Assembly: GCF_041714655.1 (NCBI RefSeq)
Contig: NZ_CP168219.1
Location: 2,480,001-2,544,000 of the forward strand
Length of the DNA stretch: 64,000 nucleotides
Origin: Pseudoroseicyclus_A sp041714655
GTDB lineage: Bacteria > Pseudomonadota > Alphaproteobacteria > Rhodobacterales > Rhodobacteraceae
Direction: 5' to 3'
The translations under genes were made by a program, and so were the position numbers. This document shows positions 14,756-23,095 of this stretch, one piece after another. The first letter of the stretch is position 1. Each line of letters starts with the position of its first letter. The notes under the pieces were generated by a model that was not told the DNA's origin, did not search any database, and worked only from the letters and a program-made list of their open reading frames with translations.

Positions 14756-15229
14756 TCAGTCGCTGAGCGCGCCCGCCCGCCGGATGCGCACGGCCCCCTC
14801 CTCGCGGCTCGCCCCGCCCGGCAGGACGCCGGAGGAGAGCTGACCGGGCGGCAGCGCCCCCTCCTCCATCGCGGGCCACTGGCCGGGAATCTGGGACGGG
14901 ACGGCCCCGGCGTTCGTCAGCGCCTCGGGGAACAGCTGCGGCAGGCGGCCTTCCGCGACATGGGCGTTGTAATCGTCGAACGCGCCGGCGTCGTTCAGGA
15001 GGTTTCCGGCGACGGCGGTGATGTACTCGCTCATCGCCCGGCCGGCGGCACTGTCGGCGACGCCGTGGAGGAAATCGAGGTCAATGCCGGTGATCTCGCC
15101 GGTGGCAAGGTCGATGCCGAACTCGGTGCCGAAGACGGCATTCAAGGGCGATTCGCCGCCGGTCAGCACGCCGGTATTCGCCGTCACCGCGGCGCTGAGG
15201 AGGAGATAGTTGAGCGTGCGAAAGATCAT
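14756..15229 (-). CDS. Small exported protein with C-terminal RIRRAGALSD motif (B)
   Basis: 157 residues, no recognised family. A hydrophobic N-terminus (LNYLLLSAAVTANTGVL) looks like a signal peptide. It then reads like a folded domain (GTEFGIDLATGEITGIDLDF) and ends in a Pro/Gly-rich linker followed by RIRRAGALSD. The same ten residues end the next protein downstream, yet the codons differ at five of ten positions, including Ser AGC against TCC. GAGGGG lies about five bases before the ATG. It is divergent from panC. Confidence 0.65.
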   Translation of the reverse strand: MIFRTLNYLLLSAAVTANTGVLTGGESPLNAVFGTEFGIDLATGEITGIDLDFLHGVADSAAGRAMSEYITAVAGNLLNDAGAFDDYNAHVAEGRLPQLFPEALTNAGAVPSQIPGQWPAMEEGALPPGQLSSGVLPGGASREEGAVRIRRAGALSD

Positions 15230-15420
15230 CCGCGCCCCTCGCTGAAAACCCCTCCCCTCCTTGCCGGGAAGACCGGCACAAATGGGGCGGGGCCGGCACG
15301 ATGATGTGGCGCCGCCCCCTCGCCAGTCGCGCCCCAAAGACCAACAGCCCCCAAAGCACGGCGGTTGCGGCCCCTCCGCCGCCGCCGTATCACGGGGCGC
15401 CGAAGACCGAGGGGGCGCTC

Positions 15421-16263
15421 ATGAAGCTCTGCCGCACCATTGCGGACATCCGCGCCGATGTGGACGGCTGGCGGCAATCGGGCGCCAGCGTCGGGCTCGT
15501 CACCACCATGGGCGCGCTTCACGCCGGCCATATGGCGCTGGTGGCGGCGGCGCGCGGTGCCTCCGACCGGGTCATCGCGACGATCTTCGTGAACCCCACG
15601 CAGTTCGGCGACCCGAAAGACCTCGAGGCCTATCCCCGCACCGAGGCGGAAGACCTCGCGCTTCTGGAGGAGGCCGGCGTCGACGCCGTCTTCCTGCCCG
15701 ATGTGGCCGAGATGTATCCGCCCGGCGACGAGACCATCGTCGAGACGACCGGCCTCGGCCAGCGCTACCACGGCGCCGTCCGGCCCGGGCATTTCCGCGG
15801 CGTGGCGACGGTGGTCACGAAGCTCTTCAACATCACCGGCGCCGACGCCGCCTGGTTCGGCGAGAAGGATTACCAGCAGCTCGCCGTCATCCGCCGCATG
15901 GTCCGCGACCTGCACATGCCCATCGCCATCCATGGCGTGGCGACGCTGCGCGAGCCCGACGGGCTTGCCATGTCCTCGCGCAACCGCCGCCTGACGGCGG
16001 AGGACCGCGCCGCCGCGCCCGTCCTCTCCCGCGCGCTCGATGCGGCGGAGGCCATGGCGCCCGGCTCCAGCGTCGAGGCCATCGCCGAGATCATCCGCGC
16101 CACCATCGCCGCCGAGCCGCGCGCCCGCCTCACCGGGCTCGACATCGTCGACGCCGCGAGCTTCGAGCCGGCCACGGGGCCGATCACCCGGCCCGTCGGC
16201 ATCATGATCTCCGCCCTCTTCGGCGAGATCCTTCTCATCGACCAACGGGAGATCGCCCCATGA
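15421..16263 (+). CDS. panC: Pantothenate synthetase
   Basis: Joins pantoate and beta-alanine with ATP to make pantothenate, the last step before the coenzyme A branch. 280 residues. The HIGH-like nucleotide motif is MGALHAGH, and the KMSKS-like loop is MSSRNRRL; FVNPTQFG and FGEKDYQQL are family signatures. The start at 15421 follows GAGGGGGCGCTC; a longer frame upstream has no family similarity. Its stop overlaps the panB start (ATGA), so the two are translationally coupled. Confidence 0.96.
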   Translation: MKLCRTIADIRADVDGWRQSGASVGLVTTMGALHAGHMALVAAARGASDRVIATIFVNPTQFGDPKDLEAYPRTEAEDLALLEEAGVDAVFLPDVAEMYPPGDETIVETTGLGQRYHGAVRPGHFRGVATVVTKLFNITGADAAWFGEKDYQQLAVIRRMVRDLHMPIAIHGVATLREPDGLAMSSRNRRLTAEDRAAAPVLSRALDAAEAMAPGSSVEAIAEIIRATIAAEPRARLTGLDIVDAASFEPATGPITRPVGIMISALFGEILLIDQREIAP

Positions 16264-17078
16264 GCGCAGAGCCGCAGATCCGGCGCACCACCGCCCCCGA
16301 GATTGCCCGCCGCAAGGGCGGCGAGCCCATCGTCTCGCTCACCTCCTACCACGCCCACACGGCCGCCATCGTCGACAAGCACGCCGATTTTATCCTCGTC
16401 GGCGACTCGCTCGGCATGGTCATGCACGGCATGGAATCGACGGTCGGCGTGCCGATGGAGCTGATGATCATGCATGGCCGCGCCGTGGTGCGCGGCACGC
16501 GCCGGGCGCTCATCGTCGTCGACATGCCCTTCGGCTCCTACGAGGAGAGCCCGAACGTCGCCTTCCGCAACGCCGCGACCATTATGAAGGAAACGCAATG
16601 CGGCGCCGTGAAGCTCGAGGGCGGCGCCCGCATGGCCGAGACGATCCACTTCCTCACCCAGCGCGGCATCCCGGTCATGGCGCATGTGGGCCTCACGCCG
16701 CAATCGACGCACACGCTGGGCGGCTTCAAGACCCAAGGGCGCGACGAAGAGAGCTGGCCCGCCCATATCGCCGACATCAAGGCGGTCGCCGAGGCCGGCG
16801 CCTTCGCGGTGGTGATCGAGGGGGTGGTCGAGCCGCTCGCGGCCCAGATGACGGCGGTGGTGGAGATCCCCACCATCGGCATCGGCGCCTCGCCGGTCTG
16901 CGACGGGCAGATCCTGGTGCTGGAAGACATGCTCGGCCTCAACCCCCGGCCGCCGAAATTCGTGAAGGTCTATGGCGCGCTCTCCGACGCCATCGAGGAG
17001 GCGGTTGCGGGCTATGCCGAGGACGTGCGTACGCGCAGCTTCCCCGGGCCGGAGCATGTCTACAAGCCGAAGAGCTGA
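16260..17078 (+). CDS. panB: 3-methyl-2-oxobutanoate hydroxymethyltransferase (ketopantoate hydroxymethyltransferase)
   Basis: First committed step of pantothenate synthesis: transfers a hydroxymethyl group from methylene-tetrahydrofolate to 2-oxoisovalerate. 272 residues of the usual TIM-barrel type, with metal-binding Asp in GDSLGMV, VDMPFGSY, VKLEGG, and the catalytic Glu in IEGV. The start overlaps panC by four bases. A strong terminator follows. coaBC of the same pathway lies 13 kb away. Confidence 0.96.
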   Translation: MSAEPQIRRTTAPEIARRKGGEPIVSLTSYHAHTAAIVDKHADFILVGDSLGMVMHGMESTVGVPMELMIMHGRAVVRGTRRALIVVDMPFGSYEESPNVAFRNAATIMKETQCGAVKLEGGARMAETIHFLTQRGIPVMAHVGLTPQSTHTLGGFKTQGRDEESWPAHIADIKAVAEAGAFAVVIEGVVEPLAAQMTAVVEIPTIGIGASPVCDGQILVLEDMLGLNPRPPKFVKVYGALSDAIEEAVAGYAEDVRTRSFPGPEHVYKPKS

Positions 17079-17094
17079 GCCCCTCATAGCAGAA

Positions 17095-17123
17095 CGCCGG
17101 GCCCATTGGGGCCCGGCGCTTGT
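17095..17123. terminator. Intrinsic terminator between panB and csbD (convergent)
   Basis: CGCCGGGCCC (17095-17104) and GGGCCCGGCG (17109-17118) form a 10-bp perfect stem with loop ATTG. CTTGTCT follows on the plus strand. Confidence 0.75.
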
Positions 17124-17161
17124 CTCTACAGGCGTCTAGAGTGACGCCGATCGGGCCTGGA

Positions 17162-17371
17162 TCAGACCGCTTCGTTCTGGCGGGCAACCCAGTCGTCGAC
17201 CGAGCGCTGCGCCTCTTCCTTGGTCTTGCCGTAGCGCTCCTGAATGAGCCCTTCGAGCTGGGTGCGGTCACCCTCGATGCGGTCCATGTCGTCGTTCGTG
17301 AGCTCGCCCCATTCGGTCTGGGCACGGCCCTTGAACTGCTTCCATTGGCCTTTGACTTGATCCCAATTCAT
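17162..17371 (-). CDS. CsbD family stress protein
   Basis: 69 residues, matching CsbD-like proteins over their full length: MNWDQVKGQWKQFKGRAQ, then WGELTNDD and a helical KTKEEAQRSVDDW. These small hydrophilic proteins are induced by general stress in many bacteria; the molecular role is unclear. An exact EcfG-type promoter lies at 17419-17444, in agreement with that regulation. GGAGGAAAC precedes the start. Confidence 0.92.
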   Translation of the reverse strand: MNWDQVKGQWKQFKGRAQTEWGELTNDDMDRIEGDRTQLEGLIQERYGKTKEEAQRSVDDWVARQNEAV

Positions 17372-17418
17372 GGCGTTTCCTCCATTCTGCGCCCCCGCAT
17401 GGGGGCATTTGACAGGAA

Positions 17419-17444
17419 AACGCGGGCGGGCGCGGGCAAGTTCC
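17419..17444 (-). promoter_or_regulatory. EcfG-type general stress promoter of csbD
   Basis: On the minus strand GGAAC (17444-17440), 17-base spacer, CGTT (17422-17419). This is an exact consensus match with the -10 element 48 bases before the csbD start, and csbD-like genes are typical members of general stress regulons. Confidence 0.7.
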
Positions 17445-17452
17445 CCTTCACG

Positions 17453-18142
17453 TCAATCGTGATCGCCCGCCGCCTCGGGCCCGCCTGCCGGCAGGGCGGC
17501 GCGCCCCTTCTCCGTCAGGCCGTAGACCCCGCGCGAGACGCGCTCGAACCAGCCGAAGTAATCGTCCGCCATCATGCGCGTGGCCCGGGCCACCCCCGTC
17601 GCCCGCGCCACCTCGGCGCCGCGGCAGGGGCCGTGGGCGGCCAGATGCGCTGCGATGCGCTGCGCCTCCTGCCTATAGGCGGTGACGACGCCGCCCCGCC
17701 GCGCCATGCCGCCCACATTGGGGTCCCCCTCGCGGCGGGCGAATTCCTTGAGAAGCCGCGCCTTCCGCGCCGCGCTCTGCCGGGGCGTGTAGGGCGCGGG
17801 GTCGAGCGCCACCTCGACGGTCTCGCCCGCCACGAGGATCAGCCCCAGCCCGAGCCGCCGACAGAGCGCCCGGTTGGCCCGCATCGCCGCCTGCCAGCGC
17901 CGCCCGCGGCCCCGCTCGACGGCGAGGTAGACGGCATCCGTCACCGCCTGCCGGGCGATGCCCTGATGAACCAATGCCAGAGAGAAGGCGCGCTTCAGCT
18001 CGACGATGAGCGGCGGCTCCTCGCCGCGAAGCGCCACGAGATCGGCCGCGCCGATCTCGGCCTTGACCACATAGCCCTGCCCCTCGAGCAGCGCCTTCAC
18101 CGGCGCGTAGAGATCCTGCTCGCGGGGCGGGGCGGCCGTCAC
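17453..18142 (-). CDS. DUF2161 family protein, putative PD-(D/E)XK nuclease-like
   Basis: 229 residues. The N-terminal half carries a PD-(D/E)XK-type signature: GAADLVAL with Asp34, then LIVELKR with Glu48 and Lys50, the arrangement seen in many nucleases. The C-terminal half looks like a winged helix (EVARATGVARATRMMADDY, VYGLTEKG). This pair is known from the DUF2161 family of alphaproteobacteria; a nuclease activity has not been shown as far as I know. It starts seven bases after efp and is probably cotranscribed with it. Confidence 0.8.
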   Translation of the reverse strand: MTAAPPREQDLYAPVKALLEGQGYVVKAEIGAADLVALRGEEPPLIVELKRAFSLALVHQGIARQAVTDAVYLAVERGRGRRWQAAMRANRALCRRLGLGLILVAGETVEVALDPAPYTPRQSAARKARLLKEFARREGDPNVGGMARRGGVVTAYRQEAQRIAAHLAAHGPCRGAEVARATGVARATRMMADDYFGWFERVSRGVYGLTEKGRAALPAGGPEAAGDHD

Positions 18143-18149
18143 CCGGCGC

Positions 18150-18716
18150 TCACTCCTTGAAGCGCTCGACGTAGGACAGATCGTCGGTGTTGATCACCAC
18201 CTTCGTGCCGGCGTCGATATGCGGCGGCACCATGATCCGGAGGCCATTGGTGCAATCGGCCGGCTTGTAGGAGGAGGACGCGGTCTGCCCCTTCACCACC
18301 GGCTCGGTCATCTCGATCTCGACCACCGTCTTCTGCGGCAGCTCGATGGAGATGGCGCGCTCCTCGTGGATGGCGAGGATTACCTCGATCCCGTCGGTGA
18401 GGAAGACCTTGCTGTCGCCGATGATATCGGGCGAGACGGCCACCTGCTCGTAGGTGTCGGGCTGCATGAAGTGGAAGCCCTCTCCATCCTCGTAGAGGAA
18501 GGTGAACTTCATCTCCTCCACATGCGCGCGCTCGACGCCCTCGGTGGTCTTCCAGCGCTCGGAGACCTTGGTGCCATCGGAGATGCGGCGCATGTCCACC
18601 TGCGTGACGGGCGTGCCCTTGCCGGGGTGGAAGTTCTGGGCGGTGAGCACGACATAGAGCTTGCCGTCGATGTCGAGCACGTTGCCCTTGCGGATCTGCG
18701 AGGCGATGACTTTCAA
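18150..18716 (-). CDS. efp: Elongation factor P
   Basis: 188 residues, the E. coli length. EF-P enters the ribosome between the P and E sites and relieves stalling at polyproline. The tip of domain I is NFHPGKGTP, with Lys33 at the position that EpmA beta-lysylates in gammaproteobacteria. The start appears to be TTG at 18716: it has AGGAGA five bases upstream and gives exactly the family N-terminus MKVIASQIRKGN; no ATG or GTG fits. The divergent gene encodes the EpmA-like ligase, so modification is likely. Confidence 0.95.
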   Translation of the reverse strand: MKVIASQIRKGNVLDIDGKLYVVLTAQNFHPGKGTPVTQVDMRRISDGTKVSERWKTTEGVERAHVEEMKFTFLYEDGEGFHFMQPDTYEQVAVSPDIIGDSKVFLTDGIEVILAIHEERAISIELPQKTVVEIEMTEPVVKGQTASSSYKPADCTNGLRIMVPPHIDAGTKVVINTDDLSYVERFKE

Positions 18717-18815
18717 GGTGGTCTCCTGTCGCCGCCCGGCGTGACGGCGGGGGCATTGAACTCTGTGGCCCGAGGGCCTAGCGGAAAGCGCCCGGGAATT
18801 CCAGATGGGACCGAC

Positions 18816-19850
18816 ATGACAGAGAAGCCCTGGTGGCATCCCGCACGGCACGAGGGCCGGCGCCCGCTCCTTCACGCCCGCGCAAGGCTGGCGGCGGCGC
18901 TGCGCGGCTGGTTCGCCGAAGAGGGATTCTGGGAGGCCGATCCGGCGGCGCTCCAGGCCTCGCCGGGCAACGAGGTGCATCTGCACGGGCTGGCGGCGGA
19001 GCTCACCCTCCCTGACGGGAGGTCTCGCGGCATGTACCTCCACACCTCGCCCGAATTCGCCATGAAGAAGCTGCTGGCGGCGGGGGAGGAGCGCCTCTTC
19101 TCCATGGGTCATGTCTGGCGCGGCGGCGAGCGGGGGCCGCTCCACCACCCCGAGTTCACCATGCTCGAATGGTATCGCGCCCGGGCGCCCTACGAGGCGC
19201 TGTTCGAGGATTGCGCCGTGATCCTGCGACTTGCCGGGGAGGTGGGCGGCGGCCCCCTCCGCTGGCGCGGCGCCACCTGCGACCCGAGCCTGCCGCCGGA
19301 GCGGCTGACGGTGGCGGAGGCCTTCGCCGCCCATGCCGGCATCGATCTGGACGCGACGCTCGGCCCGGATGGCACTCCCGACCGCGCTGCCCTCGCGGCG
19401 CAGCTGCCGGAGGGGATCCGCGCCGCCGAGGACGATACCTGGGCCGATCTCTTCGCCAAGATCCTCACCGCCCGCGTCGAGCCGAATCTCGGGCAGGGTC
19501 GCCCCACGATCCTCGACCGCTACCCCGCCTGCGAGGCCGCCCTCGCCCGCCGCGCCCCGGGCGATCCACAACATGCCGAACGCTTCGAGCTCTATGCCTG
19601 CGGCGTCGAGCTCGCCAACGGCTTCGGCGAGCTGACGGACCCCGCCGAGCAGCGCGCCCGCTTCACCGCCGACATGGACGAGCGCCGCCGCCGCTACGGC
19701 TCCGCCTATCCGCTCGACGAGGAGTTCCTCGCGGCGCTCGAACACATGCCCCCCGCCTCCGGCATCGCCCTGGGGTTCGACCGGCTGGCGGTGCTGGCGA
19801 CGGGCGCCCCGAACATCGAAGCGGTGCTCTGGGCGCCGGTGCCGGGCTAA
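18816..19850 (+). CDS. epmA: EF-P lysine ligase, EpmA / PoxA / GenX family
   Basis: 344 residues. It is a class II lysyl-tRNA synthetase catalytic domain without the anticodon-binding domain. The motif 2 region is MGHVWRGGERGPLHHPEFT, and motif 3 is GIALGFDRLAVLATG. Enzymes of this type attach (R)-beta-lysine to EF-P, and the divergent neighbour is efp itself, so the assignment is strong. The lysine 2,3-aminomutase EpmB that makes beta-lysine is not in this window. The start has only a weak GGGA upstream. Confidence 0.92.
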   Translation: MTEKPWWHPARHEGRRPLLHARARLAAALRGWFAEEGFWEADPAALQASPGNEVHLHGLAAELTLPDGRSRGMYLHTSPEFAMKKLLAAGEERLFSMGHVWRGGERGPLHHPEFTMLEWYRARAPYEALFEDCAVILRLAGEVGGGPLRWRGATCDPSLPPERLTVAEAFAAHAGIDLDATLGPDGTPDRAALAAQLPEGIRAAEDDTWADLFAKILTARVEPNLGQGRPTILDRYPACEAALARRAPGDPQHAERFELYACGVELANGFGELTDPAEQRARFTADMDERRRRYGSAYPLDEEFLAALEHMPPASGIALGFDRLAVLATGAPNIEAVLWAPVPG

Positions 19851-20004
19851 GGGGGCGCTGCCCCCGCGAGCGGCCAATTCACTCCCGGAGTATTTGCAAG
19901 CGAGAGGCAGGGCGCGCCCCTCCTCGCTTTTCCGCAAATACCGGCGAGGGAGGTTGAGGGGGCTGCAGGCACCTCATCGCACAAAGGGAATGCGCCGCAG
20001 GCGC
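19851..20004. repeat. Long palindromic intergenic repeat, family 2, copy 1
   Basis: About 154 bases that match the element at 58169-58340 in order along most of its length. A nested stem is formed by GTATTTGC (19890-19897) with GCAAATAC (19934-19941) and, inside it, AGCGAG (19899-19904) with CTCGCT (19923-19928). It fills the gap between the convergent genes epmA and the hydroxyacid dehydrogenase. Confidence 0.8.
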
Positions 20005-20019
20005 TCCGCCGAGCAGCCG

Positions 20020-21009
20020 TCACGGCGCGCCCGGCACCACGAGGTCCGGAGGCCGGTGCCCGTCCTGGAAGGTGCGGATGTTGACGATGACCTTCTCGCC
20101 CATCTCCACCCGCCCCTCGATCGTCGCCGAGCCCATATGCGGCAGGAGCACGACGTTCGGCAGTTCGCGCAGCCGCGGGTTGATGTCGGCGCCGCCCTCG
20201 TAGACGTCGAGCCCGGCCCCGGCGAGCTCGCCGGCGCGGAGCCCGCGGGTGAGGGCATTCTCGTCCACCACATGTCCGCGCGAGGTGTTCACGATCACTG
20301 CCGTGGGCTTCATCAGCTTCAGCCGCCGGGCGTTCATCAGGTGATAGGTCGCGGGCGTATGCGGGCAGTTGATCGACAGGATGTCGACATGCGCCACCAT
20401 CTGGTCGAGGCTCTCCCAGTAGCGGGCGCCGAGCTCCGCCTCCGTCTCGGCGCGCAGGCGATGGCGATTGTGGTAATGCACGGAGAGCCCGAAGGCCCGC
20501 GCCCGCCGCGCCACGGCCTGGCCGATCCGCCCCATGCCGAGGATGCCGAGCGCCTTGCCGCCGACCCGCCCGCCGAGCAGCGTCAGGGGCGACCAGCCCG
20601 ACCAGACACCGGCCTGCATCATCGCCAGCCCCTCCGTCATCCGGCGGGTGACGGCGAGGATCAGCGCCATCGTCATGTCGGCGGTATCCTCGGTCACGAC
20701 GCCGGGCGTGTTGCTGACGAGGATGCCGCGCTGCCGGGCGGCGGCGACGTCGATATGATCGACCCCGGCGCCGTAATTGGCGATGAGCCGGAGGCTCGCC
20801 CCCGCTTCGTCCATCAGCGCCGCATCGACGGGCTCCGACAGCGTCGGCACCAGCACCTCCGCCCCGCGCATCGCCGCCGCCATCGCCGCGCGGGTCATCG
20901 GGCCGTCGTCCTCTTCGCGCAGGCGCGCGTCGAAGAGCTCGCGCATCCGCGCCTCGACAGGCGCCGGCAGCCGTCGCGTCGTAACCACACTCAGCGGTTT
21001 GTTGGCCAT
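20020..21009 (-). CDS. D-2-hydroxyacid dehydrogenase (glyoxylate/hydroxypyruvate reductase-like)
   Basis: 329 residues. The NAD(P)-binding motif is GILGMGRIGQAVARRARAFG; catalytic Arg is in NTSRGHVVDE, Glu in AGLDVYEGG and His in LPHMGSAT. The sequence is closest to D-glycerate dehydrogenase / glyoxylate reductase of the GhrB type, which interconvert 2-oxo acids and D-2-hydroxy acids in the cytoplasm. The ATG at 21009 is chosen because it gives the family N-terminus and has GGAAGGCG upstream. Divergent from the SH3-like gene. Confidence 0.9.
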   Translation of the reverse strand: MANKPLSVVTTRRLPAPVEARMRELFDARLREEDDGPMTRAAMAAAMRGAEVLVPTLSEPVDAALMDEAGASLRLIANYGAGVDHIDVAAARQRGILVSNTPGVVTEDTADMTMALILAVTRRMTEGLAMMQAGVWSGWSPLTLLGGRVGGKALGILGMGRIGQAVARRARAFGLSVHYHNRHRLRAETEAELGARYWESLDQMVAHVDILSINCPHTPATYHLMNARRLKLMKPTAVIVNTSRGHVVDENALTRGLRAGELAGAGLDVYEGGADINPRLRELPNVVLLPHMGSATIEGRVEMGEKVIVNIRTFQDGHRPPDLVVPGAP

Positions 21010-21129
21010 AAGAGCGCCTTCCGCTTTCCTGCCCCGTTCCTTCGGGTCTAATAGCATGAGCCGGCGGACGGGGCACAAGAACCCCGCTGACAAGACCCGC
21101 CGGCCCCGGGGCGATCATCGAGAGGGAGC

Positions 21130-21798
21130 ATGTCCAGACGCGCGACCGGCTGCGGCCTTCTTCTGGCCCTGGCGCTTCTCGCCGCCCCCGCCGGCGCCGA
21201 GCTGCGCCCCGTCGCGCGCCCGGCTGACCTCACCGGCCCGATTGCCGCGCCCGAGGCCTCTCTCGCCCCGACAGACATCGCCGTCACGCCCGAAGCGCGG
21301 CCCGCCGAGCTCGGGTCAGGAGCCGGGGCCGAGGACGCGCCGGCGCTCGCCAGCGCCGACCCGGCCCAGCGCCTCGGCCCCGTCACCCATCTGCCGCTGC
21401 CCCGTTTCGTCACGCTCAAGACCTCCGAGGGCAATGTGCGCCGCGGCCCCTCGCTCACCCATAGGATCGACTGGGTCTTCGTCCGCCGCGGCATGCCGCT
21501 CATGGTCACCGCCGAATACGGCCACTGGCGGCGGGTGGAGGATGTCGAGGGCTTCGGCGGCTGGGTCCATTACGCGCTGATCTCCGGCACCCGCAACGTG
21601 CTAGTGGAGGAGGATCACGCCCCGCTCCACCGCCGCCCCGACGCCAGCTCCCCCGAGGTCGCCGAGCTCGAGGAGGGCGTCATCGCCCGGCTCGAGGAAT
21701 GCACCCGCGACTGGTGCCGGCTGAGCGTTTCAGGCTTTCGCGGCTGGGCCGAGAAATCGGCGCTCTGGGGCGTCTTCCCCGAGGAAGTGCTCGACTGA
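21130..21798 (+). CDS. Exported SH3-like domain protein
   Basis: 222 residues. A signal peptide is at 1-23 (LLLALALLAAPAGA-E), then a low-complexity Ala/Pro stretch to about residue 85, then two bacterial SH3-like modules: KTSEGNVRRGPSLTHRIDWV and a second with EDHAPLHRRPD, ending in GWAEKSALWGV. Such domains often bind peptidoglycan or accompany wall enzymes, but no catalytic domain is present. GAGAGGGAGC gives a good ribosome binding site. Confidence 0.85.
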   Translation: MSRRATGCGLLLALALLAAPAGAELRPVARPADLTGPIAAPEASLAPTDIAVTPEARPAELGSGAGAEDAPALASADPAQRLGPVTHLPLPRFVTLKTSEGNVRRGPSLTHRIDWVFVRRGMPLMVTAEYGHWRRVEDVEGFGGWVHYALISGTRNVLVEEDHAPLHRRPDASSPEVAELEEGVIARLEECTRDWCRLSVSGFRGWAEKSALWGVFPEEVLD

Positions 21799-21856
21799 GC
21801 GCCCCCACCCGCCGCCCGCTCTTGCCGCTCCGGGCCCGGGTGGCTAGGTGAGCGAC

Positions 21857-22783
21857 ATGGAGAGCCAGGGTCCGCAACGCCACGCGATGAACCTCTCCGC
21901 CGGCGGCCTCGCCGTCGGAATGGCCGGCCTCCTTGTGCTCCTCAAGCTCTGGGCGCTCCTGCAGACCGGCGCGCTGTCCATCGGCGCCTCGCTGGCCGAC
22001 AGCGGGCTCGATCTGCTCATGTCGGGCGGCGGGCTCTTCGCCATCGTTTATGCGGCCCGGCCGGCCGATGAGGACCATGCCTTCGGCCACAGCGCCGTCG
22101 AGGATATCGTCGGCCTGTTCCAGGCCTCCTTCATCACCATATCCGCCATCGTCCTCCTCACCGCCGCCCTCGCCCGGCTCGCCTCCGGCGCCCCGCCGGA
22201 GCTGGAGGCGGAGGGCTTCGGCCTCGCCATCATGCTTCTGGCGCTGGCGCTGACCTTCGGCCTCGTTCTCTGGCAGCGCCGCGTCGTGGCGAAGACCGGC
22301 AACCGCGTCGTCGCCGCTGATGCGCTCCATTACACCGGCGATCTCGTGCCCGGCCTCGGCGCGCTGGCGGCGCTCGGCGCCTCGGCGCTCTGGGGCTGGA
22401 CCTGGGTCGACCCGGTGGTGGCCATCTGCGCGGCGCTCTTCCTCCTCCGGGGCGCCTTCGGCATCGGCCGCGGGGCGTTCGACGCGCTGATGGACCGGCG
22501 CGTGGATCCCGACGTGCTGACCCGCATCACCCGTCTCGCCGACAGCTTCCCCGGAGTGCTCGGTCATCACGACCTCAAGACCCGCCGCTCCGGCTCGCGA
22601 CTCTTCATCAACCTGCATCTGGAGCTCGACGGCGCCCAGACGCTGGAGGAGGCCCATGCCATCGGCGCCGCGCTCCGCCGCGCCATCGTGGCGCTCTATC
22701 CCGAGGCCGACGTCCTCATCCACAAGGATCCCGTCGGCACCCCGCGCCACCCCGACGATCCGCGCCGGCAGGGCTTGCCGTAG
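21857..22783 (+). CDS. Cation diffusion facilitator (CDF) family metal exporter
   Basis: 308 residues from the ATG at 21857, preferred over a GTG three codons earlier because AGGTGA lies five bases upstream. Six membrane helices and a cytoplasmic C-terminal domain are predicted. The transport-site pattern is complete: Asp and Asp in LADSGLDLL and His and Asp in ALHYTGDL, the DxxxD / HxxxD quartet of the zinc/iron exporter FieF. The protein would expel zinc, iron or similar divalent ions in exchange for protons. Confidence 0.9.
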   Translation: MESQGPQRHAMNLSAGGLAVGMAGLLVLLKLWALLQTGALSIGASLADSGLDLLMSGGGLFAIVYAARPADEDHAFGHSAVEDIVGLFQASFITISAIVLLTAALARLASGAPPELEAEGFGLAIMLLALALTFGLVLWQRRVVAKTGNRVVAADALHYTGDLVPGLGALAALGASALWGWTWVDPVVAICAALFLLRGAFGIGRGAFDALMDRRVDPDVLTRITRLADSFPGVLGHHDLKTRRSGSRLFINLHLELDGAQTLEEAHAIGAALRRAIVALYPEADVLIHKDPVGTPRHPDDPRRQGLP

Positions 22784-22828
22784 CGGGCGGAAGCTCCTAG
22801 CCCTGTGACCATCCAGGGAGGAACCCCC

Positions 22829-23077
22829 ATGTCCACCAGCCCCGAAAGCCTCGAAGGGCGGCTCATCGCCCAGCGCAAGCTGCTCGTCCGCCTGATCGCG
22901 GCGCTCGACCTGCCGGAGGTCGAGGATTTCCTCGCCAGCCGCGACCATGTCGAGCTGCAATCGGAAGATCCGGGCGCGGAACCCGACCCGGCCTTCGCCA
23001 TCGAGGAGGGGATCGCCGCCGAGCTGCGCCTCATCGCGCGCCTCGTGACCGAAGTGCGGGGCTCGCCGGCCGACTAG
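22829..23077 (+). CDS. Small hypothetical protein, 82 residues
   Basis: A soluble, mostly helical protein with no signal peptide or cysteine; not recognised. It has an excellent ribosome binding site (GGGAGGAA) seven bases before the ATG, and its composition and codon use match its neighbours. Features are LEGRLIAQRKLLVRLIAALD and an acidic middle. It lies 45 bases behind the CDF exporter, in the same direction, and could be cotranscribed. A family 1 repeat follows its stop. Confidence 0.65.
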   Translation: MSTSPESLEGRLIAQRKLLVRLIAALDLPEVEDFLASRDHVELQSEDPGAEPDPAFAIEEGIAAELRLIARLVTEVRGSPAD

Positions 23078-23095
23078 CCGGCCTGTCCGTCCCCC

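Noticed and set aside
11664..14843. Very long plus-strand frame opposite the flavoprotein gene
   Set aside because: Shadow of a GC-rich gene; no start signal or family similarity, while the minus frame is a complete oxidoreductase.
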